From positions 1 to 64,000 of the forward strand of contig VXIS01000193.1 in the NCBI GenBank assembly GCA_008704415.1: a DNA stretch of 64,000 nt, given 5' to 3'. The position numbers and the translations under genes were made by a program. The stretch comes from Sphaerosporella brunnea (lineage: Eukaryota > Ascomycota > Pezizomycetes > Pezizales > Pyronemataceae). The number at the start of each line of letters is the position of its first letter. Positions within the stretch are counted from its first letter, which is position 1. This document shows positions 41,956-52,404 of this stretch, one piece after another. The notes under the pieces are model-generated. The model was given only the letters and a program-made list of their open reading frames with translations, had not been told where the DNA came from and did not search any database.

Positions 41956-42280
41956 CAGTGTTCCTAATAGCCAGCCCAAAAAGCCCGGCTGTGCGGGCGG
42001 GCTGCCAAAAGGCAACAGCCCGGCTGTCTCAAAATCACGACGGGCTGGCTGGCGGGCTGTCGGGCTGCCAAGCACTTTTGACTGAGGTGAACCTGTCATG
42101 CAACCATCAGTTTGACCTAGTTACGTCGTAAACCGAAGAAACTGAAGAGTCCATTCCCCATAGCGCATGATCCCTGCACCCGCTGGAAGCCCGCCTGCCA
42201 GCCCGACGTGGGCTGCAGCCCAAACAGCCCGCCCGTTTTTGCGATCAGCCCGACGGGCGGGCTGGCTGTTAGGAACACTG
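41956..42280 (+). mobile_element. hAT-type MITE copy 1, 325 bp
   Basis: Ends CAGTGTTCCTAATAGCCAGC and its near-complement (GCTGGCTGTTAGGAACACTG). A perfect 8-bp target-site duplication TGCCAGAC flanks it (41948-41955 and 42281-42288). An 8-bp duplication and CAGTGTTC termini are diagnostic of the hAT superfamily. The body is GC-rich and made of many AGCCCG/CGGGCT palindromic pieces, so it can fold strongly. No coding capacity. Confidence 0.93.
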
Positions 42281-43189
42281 TGCCAGACGCCTTATGGACC
42301 TACTTACCTACCTTAGCAGGGAGGGTAAAATGGTCATGTAAGCGTTACATGAGCGTTATGTGCGAAGAAATCACCACATAATGGCTATATAATGGTTTGC
42401 CGCCTATAATGGTCATATAAGGGCTTTTAGCGACTATGCGTTCTGTTTTCAAATCATCTGAACAACTAACTCCCGCATATCTTCGCTTGGCTCTTAGCAG
42501 CAACCGCACTGTCGAATCCGTCTTATCTTCTTCAGAACCCCGAGCATTAGCATCGCACTATATCCTCGACCTCTCGGACACCCACAACCGGCGTCTCTTC
42601 ACGGGACGAAATTAAAGTGCTTGGTAAGCCTATAGTTCCGGCTTTGGAATTGTCACATCTCCCGGTCACCTTTTTATGCTGCATCTACTGGTGGTGTCGC
42701 CTCTGTTTTGGGGGTTGCAGGAGACGAGGCAACAGTCGGTGCGCCTCGACGGTGATGGTGATGATGGAGATGGTTAGTGCCTGGCGGGGTCCTCGCCGCG
42801 GCGGCGTCGGATGCCCGCCGTGCGGCGAGAGCAAGGCAAATAAGCTTTCCACCGTACATGCCTACCTCAGCAGGGGAGGGGTGTTTTTGAAAATCATCAT
42901 ATGGCCATTACGTGGCTGCTTCAGAGTGCTATACTCTTCCTTCTCCAACGCTTTGGGCGCCTGAAACAGGATTCTTCATCACCGAAATCACATGGTTACG
43001 AAGTACATAAACTACCGTTCGTGGCTCATCCAACCTTCCTCAGCGATGGCCATTGTCTCCGTAGCTCTGCCCATTAGCTCAAGCACTGACTCTTCGAGCT
43101 CCCCCCTGGGAAGTATTGACACGACATCCTCACTCTGACTAGCTATAGGGATACGGATTCTGGCACGTGAAATACCCTAGAATGCCCGC

Positions 43190-43653
43190 ATGCGGTACGG
43201 AATGGGCTCCAACAGGTTGGAAACACGGCGTGATTTTGGTCTCTCATACAAGACAATCAGTCAAGAGGGACGCTTTGAAGTATGGCCGGCGTCATTTTTG
43301 GGGGTCGATGGTTTGTCGGGCGTGAACGTACCAACTACGATGTCGTACATTGAGCTCGATGAGAGTGATGGGAAGGCCTTTGACCTTCCTCGTGATGCAC
43401 TGCAGTATCATCCAAGTGGCTTGGACGCAGACAAGAAATTTATAACCTAGGTCAATACTATTGAGACGATCGACTTCATACTACATGTAGCATACTTTGA
43501 GACCGCATTGACTGTATCTTGGGTTACTAGTTTATCAGGATCCACGGCGTTGTCCGGGATGATTCCCTTATCCAGCAGATACTTGAATGCCTCGGGTGTC
43601 AGGCTGCACTTTCTCCCTATGTCCTGGCTGGATTCGGACGTGAGACCTCCCAT
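43190..43653. other. Two weak open frames between the hAT MITEs
   Basis: A plus-strand frame of 86 codons (43190-43450; ends YHPSGLDADKKFIT) and a minus-strand frame of 68 codons (43447-43653; contains SLTPEAFKYLLDKGIIP) abut tail to tail. Both have coding-like composition but no recognised domain, and neither has clear flanking exons. Possibly remnants of genes broken by insertions, or chance frames. Confidence 0.25.
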
Positions 43654-43922
43654 GAAAATGACAATACTGACCTTTTTGTTTGGTCAGATAGCTCCGCAGG
43701 TATACACACGCTCATCAGGCCCCTTTTTTAACCCAATTGCAAAGCATCTTGGGCAGATCCCAAAAGATATTCCGACACCTTTAAAAGAAACCCTACAAAT
43801 GATAGTGTCAGTTCAGTACCTATAAATCAGTATGTTTCAAACATGCCGGCGTCTCTAGGGATACATAAAGATCTGTTAGTTGCTGAGCGCGGACCCACTT
43901 GTGTAGAGAGCGTGCTTGTCGC

Positions 43923-44204
43923 CAGTGTTCCTAACAGCCAGCCAGCCCGCCCGTCGGGCTGATCGATAAGACGGGCGGGCTTCCAGGGATCATGCGCTAT
44001 GGGGAATGGAGCAACAGCTACACAGAAACACTCTTCAGTTTCTTCAGTTTACGACGTAACTAAGTCGAACTGATGGTTGCATGACAGCCGAAAGTGCCTG
44101 GCAGCCCAGCAGCCAGCCCGGCGTGATTTGAGCCAGCCGGGCTGTTGCCTTTTGACAGCGCGCCCGCACAGCCGGGCTTTTTGGGCTGGCTATTAGGAAC
44201 ACTG
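43923..44204 (-). mobile_element. hAT-type MITE copy 2, 282 bp, inverted
   Basis: Same family as copy 1 but in the opposite orientation: its right end matches the left end of copy 1 over about 60 bp. A perfect 8-bp target-site duplication CTTGTCGC flanks it (43915-43922 and 44205-44212), so it inserted independently of copy 1. Confidence 0.93.
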
Positions 44205-44925
44205 CTTGTCGCTATGGCTCATACGCGCTAAGCTGATACCTTTCATCATGTTAACGCCTGTCACCTCCTACCAAAATAACCTCGGGTGTGAATAGTCCGA
44301 TCAACACCCACAGGCCTCTACTCCGGTAGATTCGCCACCTGGTGGCCGCAGGGTCCACATTCCAATGCATCGCTATGTACATATTGCCGTCAGAACTCGC
44401 ACAGGTTCCATCGGTCAACGATGGTGATGATGAAGGTTTTGAGTCATCATTCACCCGCCCAAACACAGAGACTCAGAGTCGAGACACAGGAAATCGGCAG
44501 CTCGGATGTTTCTCGCACATTTGGACCCTTTACCCACGGGCTTTTCCAACTTCTTTTCATCATTCGGCGGGGGTAATCCCGACGCTTGGCCGGCCAGGGA
44601 TGCGATAGAAAGCAGCGAAGTCATGGGCTCGTTCGGTGATCGCGGGGGCTGTCGTAACATGCAAACGTCTTGGGTACTCTGGGCAAAAAAAAAGACGAGA
44701 TTCTTATCCAGAGAGCGAGGCCCGAGTTGACTAGGTGCTTAAGTATTTACCCCCCGATCTGGAAAGAATCCCATTGATGTTGGTTGGTTTTGCAATCCTG
44801 CCGCATGCAGTAACAGGGGCTTCGTGGTGCCAGCGAGAAATCGTTTTCTATACCATGACTTGCAGGGGGGAGTTTTGTATCATACCATATATACTTTTTT
44901 CGGTGCCAGTAAACAAAGCGTTCTA

Positions 44926-45143
44926 CCGTAAAAACTCGGATAAAAGATACCCCCCCAGATTTGGTTAGCGGCAAATAATTGCCTTATAGGGAAGTTAATG
45001 TCTCCAAAAGGAAGTCAGTAAAAAACAAAAACCCTCCTTTGTAAGCAAAAACCCTCCTTCATAAGCTTAAAAGTTTCCCTATAAGGCAATTATTTGCCGC
45101 TAACCAAATCTGGGGGGGGTATCTTTTATCCGAGTTTTTACGG
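44926..45143. mobile_element. Long-TIR foldback MITE, 218 bp, TA flanks
   Basis: Nearly perfect inverted repeats of about 68 bp (outer end CCGTAAAAACTCGGATAAAA) surround an 80-bp centre with two copies of AAAAACCCTCCTT. TA dinucleotides flank both ends (44924-44925, 45144-45145), consistent with Tc1/mariner/pogo-type mobilisation. The TIRs differ only by one C in a poly-C run, so the insertion is young. Confidence 0.85.
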
Positions 45144-45592
45144 TAGTTCTATCATGGCCAAATGATACCTAGACCGTTGTTATAGGCCCGACAACTGGCG
45201 GGAAAAGTTGGAAAAAAAAATAAACAAACATCCACCCCAGAGTATTCCTGACGCATTGATACCTACTTACCTACCTAGGTACTTGTTATCTCCCGCAGTG
45301 TCGAAAGTGCCGAATACAGCAACAACACGCTAAAGACTCATGTAACGAAGGGCCCATTGGCCCACCACGCTCATTATATAAACCACTTTGTGGTCGTTTA
45401 GCAGTACGAGATGAATGGAGCCGTGTAATCTCAGAATCTATCAACTACGCCCAGATCTATGACCACGAGGGTACATAGCTGCTCATATTCCAGGAAAAAA
45501 TGATCTCGGTTAAAAAAAACCTCCCTAGATTGCTTTTTTTCTTGTGACTTTGCTCAGAATGGAGTTTCATCCTCGCCCAGCAAATCTGAGAG

Positions 45593-46094
45593 CAGTGTGT
45601 TGTCAGTATCCGGCCCAAACAGCCTGGGCACCACTGGGGCCGGCTTTTTGATCAGCCCCACACAGCCCGGCTGATGACGCGAGCATCAATAAGACCGGAA
45701 GAGGCGCTTGCACACCCGAGTGCCGCCTTCAAAGCGCCGATCGCGCGGCGGCTGTTGTTGCTCATGAGCGATCCTCAACGAAAACCATCAAAACAAGCAC
45801 CCGGGCCGGCTGCGAATCCTACGTTTCCATGTCTTCTTCCTGCCATCCAACCGGAGTCCGCTGGAAGCGCAACTCTCAAGCTTCGGAGGTGCCAGTGGCA
45901 GGGAACCCCGAGCCCATCTGAACTCGCCATCTGGCCTCCTTGAACCCCAAGTTGGTGCAGAGCCTTCTGGTTTTTTTTCTTTTCTTTTCTTAGTTTAGTT
46001 GTCATTTGCGCGCATATTCGATTCACTCTGCTTGTTGTTGTATTTGCAGCCGGCCCAAACAGCCAGCCGGGCCGGCTGGCTACTGACAACACTG
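45593..46094. mobile_element. Degenerate hAT-like element
   Basis: Right end reads CTGGCTACTGACAACACTG (to 46094) and the left region from about 45593 reads CAGTGTGTTGTCAGTATCCG, an imperfect match; both continue into GGCCCAAACAGCC. Ends resemble, but differ from, those of the two hAT MITEs. No target-site duplication found, so boundaries are approximate. Confidence 0.5.
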
Positions 46095-46341
46095 GCTGGG
46101 AAGGTCTCTCTTACCCGAGGAAACACGGTACGGCATGAAAAATTTCCCTCATTCGAGGGGATCTGGATACTGATCGAGTTCACTCACCTGGAATTGTGAG
46201 AGGCAAGTTTTTCGTAACTAGGAGATCCGTCCGTGTGATTGCGGCCATAGGCAACAGCCAGCTAACTACTATGCCTCCTGGACCACATTCGACCCCCGCC
46301 CCTGGTGTTTAGGGCGTAGGGCTAGAAATCTAATAACTAAT

Positions 46342-46485
46342 ATGGCCGCTCAGACGGGCGTTTTTGACTTGGATATCCGAATTTTCAACCGGCTGTTTAT
46401 CGATATCTGTAAGCCATTTGACGCCGAAACTGACCTTAAATCCAGAAACGTCGAAAAAAATATAAACGCCTGTCTGAGCGGCCTT
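46342..46485 (+). mobile_element. 144-bp MITE family C, copy A
   Basis: TIR ATGGCCGCTCAGAC left, GTCTGAGCGGCCTT right, with 3-bp flanking repeats AAT (46339-46341, 46486-46488). The body is about 97% identical to copy B at 49082-49225. The superfamily is not assigned: a 3-bp duplication fits CACTA or PIF/Harbinger, but the termini match neither. Confidence 0.85.
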
Positions 46486-47248
46486 AATGCACCACCACTA
46501 AGGTGGATATGATGTGTCCAGCCGCCGCAACGATATATCGCCTACCTTCACAGCTAGCTACATAGTATGTATCTCATGGAAAAAAAAAACCAGGCTGATT
46601 TCTATACTTCAAGACTCTCATCTCGAGCTGAGAAGCGTGGTAGGAGGTCAAACTCAACAACGCACTCATTTCCAAATCGAAAGAGAAAAAAATCCCCCAT
46701 CATTATCATCATAATTATCATTTGAATTGCGCATTTTGTCTTCCTGTCTTACAAGTATCGGTGTCGAAGCAGGCAACAGCAAGCACAACGATAACAAACA
46801 CGACAAACAAACACAACAAACACAAGTAAGATGTACCTAAGTGTAAACGCGCACGAGCTCAATCACCCTCCCCCCCCCACCTCTCTCCTCTTTTGCTCCT
46901 CTACAACTTCCACGCTCCATCCTTCCATCCTATGGTAAGCAGAGTTGAACCAGAACCACGGAAGCGCGGGGGGAGGGAGCGTTGAACTGACAACCTCTCT
47001 GAAAAAAAAGAAACGGCAGGAAAGCAGAGCAGAAAAAGAAACGACATAGCGACGACGGCGGAGGCGCGGACTGAAATCAGGAGGTGGTAGGGGCAGTAGT
47101 AGCTGCCGTCGTCAGAAAAAATCTGAAAAGGAAAAGGAAAAGCGACAAGAAAAGCAACATATCCTTCTGGGAAAAAAAGCCAAGCGTCGAAAAGGTGATG
47201 CAAAATGTGAGGAAGTATGTATCACTTCATCAGCCAGGTCGCAACGGT

Positions 47249-48643
47249 TTAGTAAGGCTTGTGCCTATACCTGCCACGCTTGGAAAGCTGATCCTCAGCC
47301 GGCTTGACGTTTCCAAAACGGGCAGCGCGCCTCCTACGGCGCTTCGTTTCCGCATCCTCATCAGTGGCGGGAAGTCCCAGCTTGAACGGGCACTGTTTCT
47401 CGGCGGCGGGGACGCCAGCAGCACCAACACCACCACCACTGTCCCCTTCCCTGCTCTTGTCTTTGTCCGTGTTCCGGCTCCTAACGCGGCCCTTCTTGCT
47501 AGCACTCTGGTTGCTGTTGTTCATGGCGATGCCGCCTCGGAGACGGGTGGATCCCTTCTTCTGGTTGCCGTGCGAGGGAGAAGTAGCAGCAGCTGCCTGC
47601 TGCTGTAGAGAAGATTTCTGAGTCGTGTTCTGGGCGCTCTGGGCAGGCAACTTCTCTTCCAAAGCTTTCTGAAGCTCCTCCCAGTCGGCAGCGACGGAGT
47701 GGTATTTGAAGCCGCGAGCGTTGCTCTTGATTAGATGCTGGGGGATGAGCTCCTGCTGGTTGCTGACATCGCCCTGGTTGTTGACATCCTGCAGTTCGGT
47801 GGTCTCCGGCTGCTGCGGCTTGGTGGCAGTGGGCGTTCCATATTCGGTGGCGGCAACTGAGCGGTACTGGAAGCCGGTGGTGGTAGTCTTGAAGACGTCG
47901 TTTCCATCGTTGTTACGAGTTTCGGCGCGTGAATCCATGCTGGAAGAGGCAGTCCGCTTGGCGCGCAGCGCAATGTCCCAGAAGCTCTCGGGGTGCTTAC
48001 GGGCGGAGCTGTGGGTGGTCGCGGAGTAAGAGATAGCCTGTTGAGCCTCGTTGTTGGTGGAGGGAGTGGTGAGGTTGGTGCTGGGGGTAGCTCCAGCTCC
48101 AGTAGCAGACATTGAAGCGTTATGCTGGGTGATTCCAGACTCAGGGCTTAGGGCTTTGTCCTCGTCGCTGGCGTTGGACAGATTGATCTAGTGGTGTTAG
48201 TATTGATTGTGATGGAAAAAGAAGTGGTGTTGTGGTGGTTGGATCAAGAAAGCCCGAGTGCTGCGCAATGACCATTGCTCAAGGGTTGGGGTTGTACGAA
48301 CCTCGTACATCAACTCGCGCGGAAACTCGCTATAGACGTAAATCTTCCCATCACCGAGGTCCACGGAGCAACCGTCGCCGAAGTCGAGGTTTAGATCCTC
48401 GTCTCCCTGTCCGGGACGGCTGTATCTAATTAGCTCAAAATCTAGATAACTACACGCAGGGTCCTTGTAGAAATATCTCTGCTCAATATCCTCACTGACA
48501 GTGCCATCATCATCGTCATCACTCTCCACTTCGGCGAGAGGAGCGCGAGGAGGATTGCGAGGAGGAATGGGAGGAGGAGTGATAGGATATGCGGCGAAAG
48601 AAAGGATGGTGACGGCACTGTGGGGCATAGTCTGCGCAGCCAT
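47249..48643 (-). CDS. Unknown low-complexity protein, two exons
   Basis: Two exons (48643-48302 and 48187-47249) joined over a 114-nt intron with a GTTCGT donor give 426 aa. The N-terminal 114 residues have a Pro-rich stretch, an acidic DDDDD run and a well-ordered Tyr/Asp-rich segment (QRYFYKDPACSYLDFELIRY). The rest is Gln/Asn/Ser/Thr-rich and disordered, with two similar short motifs (GFQYRSVAAT and GFKYHSVAAD) about 70 residues apart and a basic C-terminus (KRRRRRAARFG; KRGRYRHKPY), suggesting nuclear or RNA association. I do not recognise the family. Start is the ATG at 48643. The second exon's internal ATG at 48112 would lose the ordered N-terminus. Confidence 0.75.
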
Positions 48644-49466
48644 TTCCTATTATTCGCCCCCAATACAGTTAGCAAAAGAAGACAGTTATAATTCAAAGAC
48701 CACGGTGAGAGCAGGATGTTAAGCCAGTTCCCACCCTCTTCCTCCTCCTTGACCTAACTACTTTTGGCAGTGAAGCAATTATTCGTGGTGGGGTACTTTT
48801 TGGTTTGGAGTTTTGTTTCTGAAGGCGTTTTCGGGGCGAAGTACTAGTTAGCTGCGTCGTAGATGTTGTGTCGAGTGCGGCGGCGGAGCCAGCCAGTGGA
48901 CGTCGGGACGAACTGGCTCACTATACATCACTCAACGGCAATGCATGTTGGTATAGTGCAGGCAGCCTCAAACCGACTCGTCGGCAGGCTCCGCTTGGTG
49001 GAGACAGCGACGACTTGTTTATAAACTGATTACCGCGTGAGAACTCTGGGGAAACCTCGCTCCCGTCCCCTAAATAAGATGAGGGCCGCTCAGACGGGCG
49101 TTTTTGACTTGGATATCCGAATTTTCAACCGGCTGTTGATCGATGTCTGTAAGCCATTTGACGCCGAAACTGGCCTTAAATCCAGAAACGTCGAAAAAAA
49201 TATAAACGCCTGTCTGAGCGGCCCTATGCGCTCTGTAAGACTGAGGACCGGGCTTCCACCAGTCACGCAATCTCGTGATGTTACAAAAGACTTGCGACGA
49301 TGGATTTGGAAAGCTTGGATCCATGCAAAATCGCGACGGCGTCGCTATGGCCAGCTGTCAACCGCTATGGCCAGCTGCACAGCTTAGTCTTTTCGCCATG
49401 CATTTTTTCCGCTGTTGGCTGCCCCCAAACTCTTGAAACTACACATAGCCGCAGCCAGCAACAGCA
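48644..49466. other. Intergenic with MITE C copy B
   Basis: Upstream region of the minus-strand gene at 48643 and of the small plus-strand gene at 49467. Contains one MITE (listed) and a short direct duplication CGCTATGGCCAGCTG at 49342-49377. Confidence 0.6.
49082..49225 (+). mobile_element. 144-bp MITE family C, copy B
   Basis: TIR AGGGCCGCTCAGAC at the left and its complement at the right; 3-bp flanking repeats ATG (49079-49081, 49226-49228). Same length and orientation as copy A, with three internal differences and two in the TIRs. Confidence 0.88.
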
Positions 49467-49961
49467 ATGACGAGACCGAGCAAAAGGACCATCATTTCAC
49501 GACAAGCTACAGCTATTCACAAGCGCAGGCATCTGGCTGAGGCTGGGGCTGAATCACAGCAAATTGCCGGGCCTGTGTTTCCGGATGAGGTGGAGAACGA
49601 AGGAGAGGCAAAAGAGGACGACGAGGCAGAAGAGGACTACGAGGCAGAAGAGAACGACGGTGACCGGGAGGCCATGCATAAATCCCTACAGACCTACATC
49701 AACACGTTTCAAGTCCACAATGGTGCAGACTCCGACTCGGAGTCGGAAGCAGCGCCATTGCCAGAACAACCTCCACAAACTGGACAGCAAACATGGCCTC
49801 GGGTGTCAAGACCGAAAAGAATTGAGATTCTCAAAGCGGGTAGGTATGCAACCAAGATATTATGATTGTTTACATAGATGATCGCTGACGCGGTTTCAGC
49901 CCTTGCAGACATGAAGAAGCTGCTTTTATCCGCACAGAAGTGCCCCGCCGGCCAAGATTGA
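49467..49961 (+). CDS. Small acidic protein, two exons
   Basis: Exons 49467-49839 and 49900-49961 (60-nt intron, GTAGGT donor, GCTGAC branch, CAG acceptor) give 144 aa. A basic N-terminus (TRPSKRTIISRQATAIHKRR) is followed by an acidic Glu/Asp run (EDDEAEEDYEAEENDGD, with an AEED/AEEN repeat), a linker and a C-terminal helix (ILKAALADMKKLLLSAQK). The basic-acidic-helix layout resembles the leader of some fungal DDE transposase proteins, so this may be a truncated transposon ORF; this is inference from layout only. The stop follows shortly after the second exon's helix. Without the intron the frame ends at 49865. Confidence 0.55.
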
Positions 49962-51190
49962 TTCCCTTTTTCTGTCCAGGGTCCCCACCACTTCGCGCGC
50001 TTCGACCACTTTCCGCGCCCTCCGCACGCTGTTAAAGTCACGGAAACTCTCAGCGACGGGTCGGTTCAAAGCTGCCTGCACCATAGCTGCAAACAACGGC
50101 GGATCCGGGGTCTGTAAGCAGCCTGAAATCGGAAGTCCTCCCGTATCCGCAAAACGTAGACTTGGCGGCAATAGGGGGTCTCAATAACCTCCGTTCTCTA
50201 CGTACATTGTTGAAAATGTGAAGCTTTTGTGTGTACGTTCCCACCCCGTACGTCGCGAACGGAGGTTATTGAGACCCCCTAATGCAGCATTTACGACATT
50301 CCGCCGTATTTAAAATGCCGCCAGTCGGCTGCATTCCACGTTTAACTGCTACTAGTGAACAGCACAGTGAGGAGGCTGACCAGTCAGCGATCACGTGAAC
50401 TCACTCGTAAGGCGGCATTTGACAGGATGCCGCAAGAATATCCCGGGTCATTATCTACGCCTGATGATGTTTCAAGACCCAAGGAGTATTGAATCCCAAT
50501 CCGTCATATCTCGACTGGCCATGGGCGAACTGCCGCGATGAGGGGCTTGTAAGATCTCCGAGTTACTTTTGCGCGCCAGAGCAATTTGGCTGATTGGTCG
50601 GCGCTTGCGGCATGTAATAACATACAGCATCTATGCCGACAAGAATCTAGCAGTTTGGCTTATGCAATCACCGCTGCACTGCCCTCAATTGTTCCCATAG
50701 CATGTAGAAGTAGCACTTCGAAGCCACAGCCACATCCCAATCAGCTGGTTTTCAAAAACCCTGGTTACCGGTGCGCAATCAGATATACCATTTTCACTCC
50801 CCATTCATTGCTGGCACGAGTGAGTGGAGTGGTCTACCGGGAACACTTACAAACTTTCCACGTATGGTCGAGCGCTGCCCACCCGTCCGCACTCGCCGAA
50901 AATCACCTCCGAGTTATGTGGGCTGACAAGGAAGAAAGAGGATAACGAAGGGCGGTGAATGTATGTGAAGAGTTAAGAAGCAGAGATATGTAAACGACCA
51001 AGTCCAGTTCAATTCCCATGCATTGATATAGATAAGTATCCAACCGACCCGTTTTCAAAAGCAAGTAAAAGTAAACAAATAAACAAGTCAACAAATAAAC
51101 GCAACCATGACGCCGAAAACCAAAACCCTCCAACCGATCCAGCCAGCTAGCCTCTATCCCAGCCTCAATCCGCCACCTACAAAACACCAG
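49962..51190. other. Intergenic with one MITE
   Basis: No supported gene. Contains the 106-bp foldback element at 50174-50279 and the 3' flank of the minus-strand gene ending at 51191. A frame of about 119 codons at 50586-50945 begins with TTG and has no recognisable feature. Confidence 0.5.
50174..50279. mobile_element. Foldback MITE, 106 bp, TA flanks
   Basis: Perfect TIRs of 23 bp (outer 20: GGGGGTCTCAATAACCTCCG) extending into an ACGTAC pair, with TA on both sides (50172-50173, 50280-50281). The perfect TIRs suggest recent movement. Non-coding. Confidence 0.85.
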
Positions 51191-52078
51191 TCACAAAACC
51201 AGCCCCCACCTAGCCGCCCCCAGCACCGCAAGCACAACCACCAACAACACCAGCGCATGCCTCAGCACCGGCGCGCACGCGCTACCCCACCTAGGCCTGG
51301 GTCTTCCTACAACCCTCCTCCTTTTCTCGGTCGCGGCAGTAGCGATCACCTCCTCAACAGCGCCGTCAACAAGCTCACCGACTCTACACCTCACATCCCC
51401 GAGCTCCTTCAGCTCGGCGACCAGGATCCTCAAAACCTCCCTATCCGCGGCCGCAGCATCATCCATCGCCCTCAACAAATCCAGCCGAGCGCTCTCCTCG
51501 CTTTTACAAAACCCCTTCCAGTTGGTATAGCTCGCGATCATCTCCTGGCTCTGCCCGCGGCGCTTGAGCGCGATCGTGATGTCGGCGGCGCGGCGCGAGT
51601 GGCTGGCGCGGTGGGAGGCGACGAGGGCTGCTAGCGGGTCTTTGGTAGAGGGGCCGGCGGGTGGCGGAGGTGCTAACACCGACACCGGTAACGGGGCAGG
51701 AAGATGCGGAAAGCGCATATCTGGCTCTGGGTCTTGCCTGTGGTTGTTGTTGGTGTTGTTGTTGTTATTGCTGTTGTGGTGGCGATGGAGAGCAGCGGCA
51801 GCGGAGGAGGATGAAGCAGAGGGTGCAGCCAGCTTGCGTTTTTTGGATTGTTGGGCGCGTGGAGTCTCGGTGATTTTTATGGCGGGGATGGAGGCGGAGA
51901 AGACACGTGGTGCGGCGCGGTCGACCTGGGTGGCCACCGTCGAGGTTGAGGGTGCTGCCGGAACTACGTACCCATCGTCCGAGTCGGAGTCGGCTTCGGC
52001 GGTTGGGGTGGGCGTTTTTGGGTCGGTGGCGGCGTCGCGCGTGCTGAGATGGGAGGGCGGCCGCATTGTTTGTGCCAT
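51191..52078 (-). CDS. Tail-anchored unknown protein
   Basis: Intronless frame. The ATG at 52078 gives 295 aa; the frame is open further upstream but that part has no coding character. The N-terminal 160 residues are Ser/Ala/Thr-rich and disordered with a DSDSDD cluster, a KKRK basic motif and an Asn/His repeat (a microsatellite near 51735-51785). A helical region follows (about 200-270; DLLRAMDDAAAADREVLRIL), then a basic stretch and a final hydrophobic helix (HALVLLVVVLAVLGAARWG) close to the C-terminus, the layout of a tail-anchored protein. No family recognised. It is divergent from MDM10 with 326 bp between the starts. Confidence 0.7.
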   Translation of the reverse strand: MAQTMRPPSHLSTRDAATDPKTPTPTAEADSDSDDGYVVPAAPSTSTVATQVDRAAPRVFSASIPAIKITETPRAQQSKKRKLAAPSASSSSAAAALHRHHNSNNNNNTNNNHRQDPEPDMRFPHLPAPLPVSVLAPPPPAGPSTKDPLAALVASHRASHSRRAADITIALKRRGQSQEMIASYTNWKGFCKSEESARLDLLRAMDDAAAADREVLRILVAELKELGDVRCRVGELVDGAVEEVIATAATEKRRRVVGRPRPRWGSACAPVLRHALVLLVVVLAVLGAARWGLVL

Positions 52079-52404
52079 TGTTGTTGTTGTGGATTGGAGT
52101 GGGTGAGATGCGATGAGAGCTGCGGATGCGAAGATGGGACGGGATGGGGGTGTAAATACTAAACAACCTGCTTGCACGTGTCGTCCCGGCAACCAGCTCC
52201 GGCGTACGACCTGGGGCTGAGAAACACACGCGACAGCCAAGATGTGAGGATTCCCCATTGCAAGCCAGCCACCTGGAATTGACCAAGTTTGACATGTCCG
52301 GAAGTCCTCTCTCCCCTAACCCTGACCTACCCAACCTAAGCACCCCCGCGTTCAACTCAGCTCCAGCTCTGCGCGCCTGAAACCCCCCCCCCCCACCCGC
52401 CACA
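52079..52404. promoter_or_regulatory. Divergent promoter, unknown gene and MDM10
   Basis: 326 bp between two divergent start codons; ends in a C-rich tract (52382-52396) directly before the MDM10 ATG. No specific motif identified. Confidence 0.45.

Larger units (their letters stand above)
40769..47248. other. Repeat-rich accessory region
   Basis: 6.5 kb dominated by miniature inverted-repeat elements (listed separately) with little coding capacity. Two weak open frames are listed. No transposase gene is present, so all elements here are non-autonomous. Confidence 0.7.

Noticed and set aside
41956..44204. Composite transposon formed by the two inverted hAT MITEs
   Set aside because: Each copy has its own distinct 8-bp duplication, so they inserted separately.
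51107..51634. 175-codon plus-strand frame
   Set aside because: Antisense to the tail-anchored protein gene; proline/glutamine-rich composition is the complement of that gene's codons.
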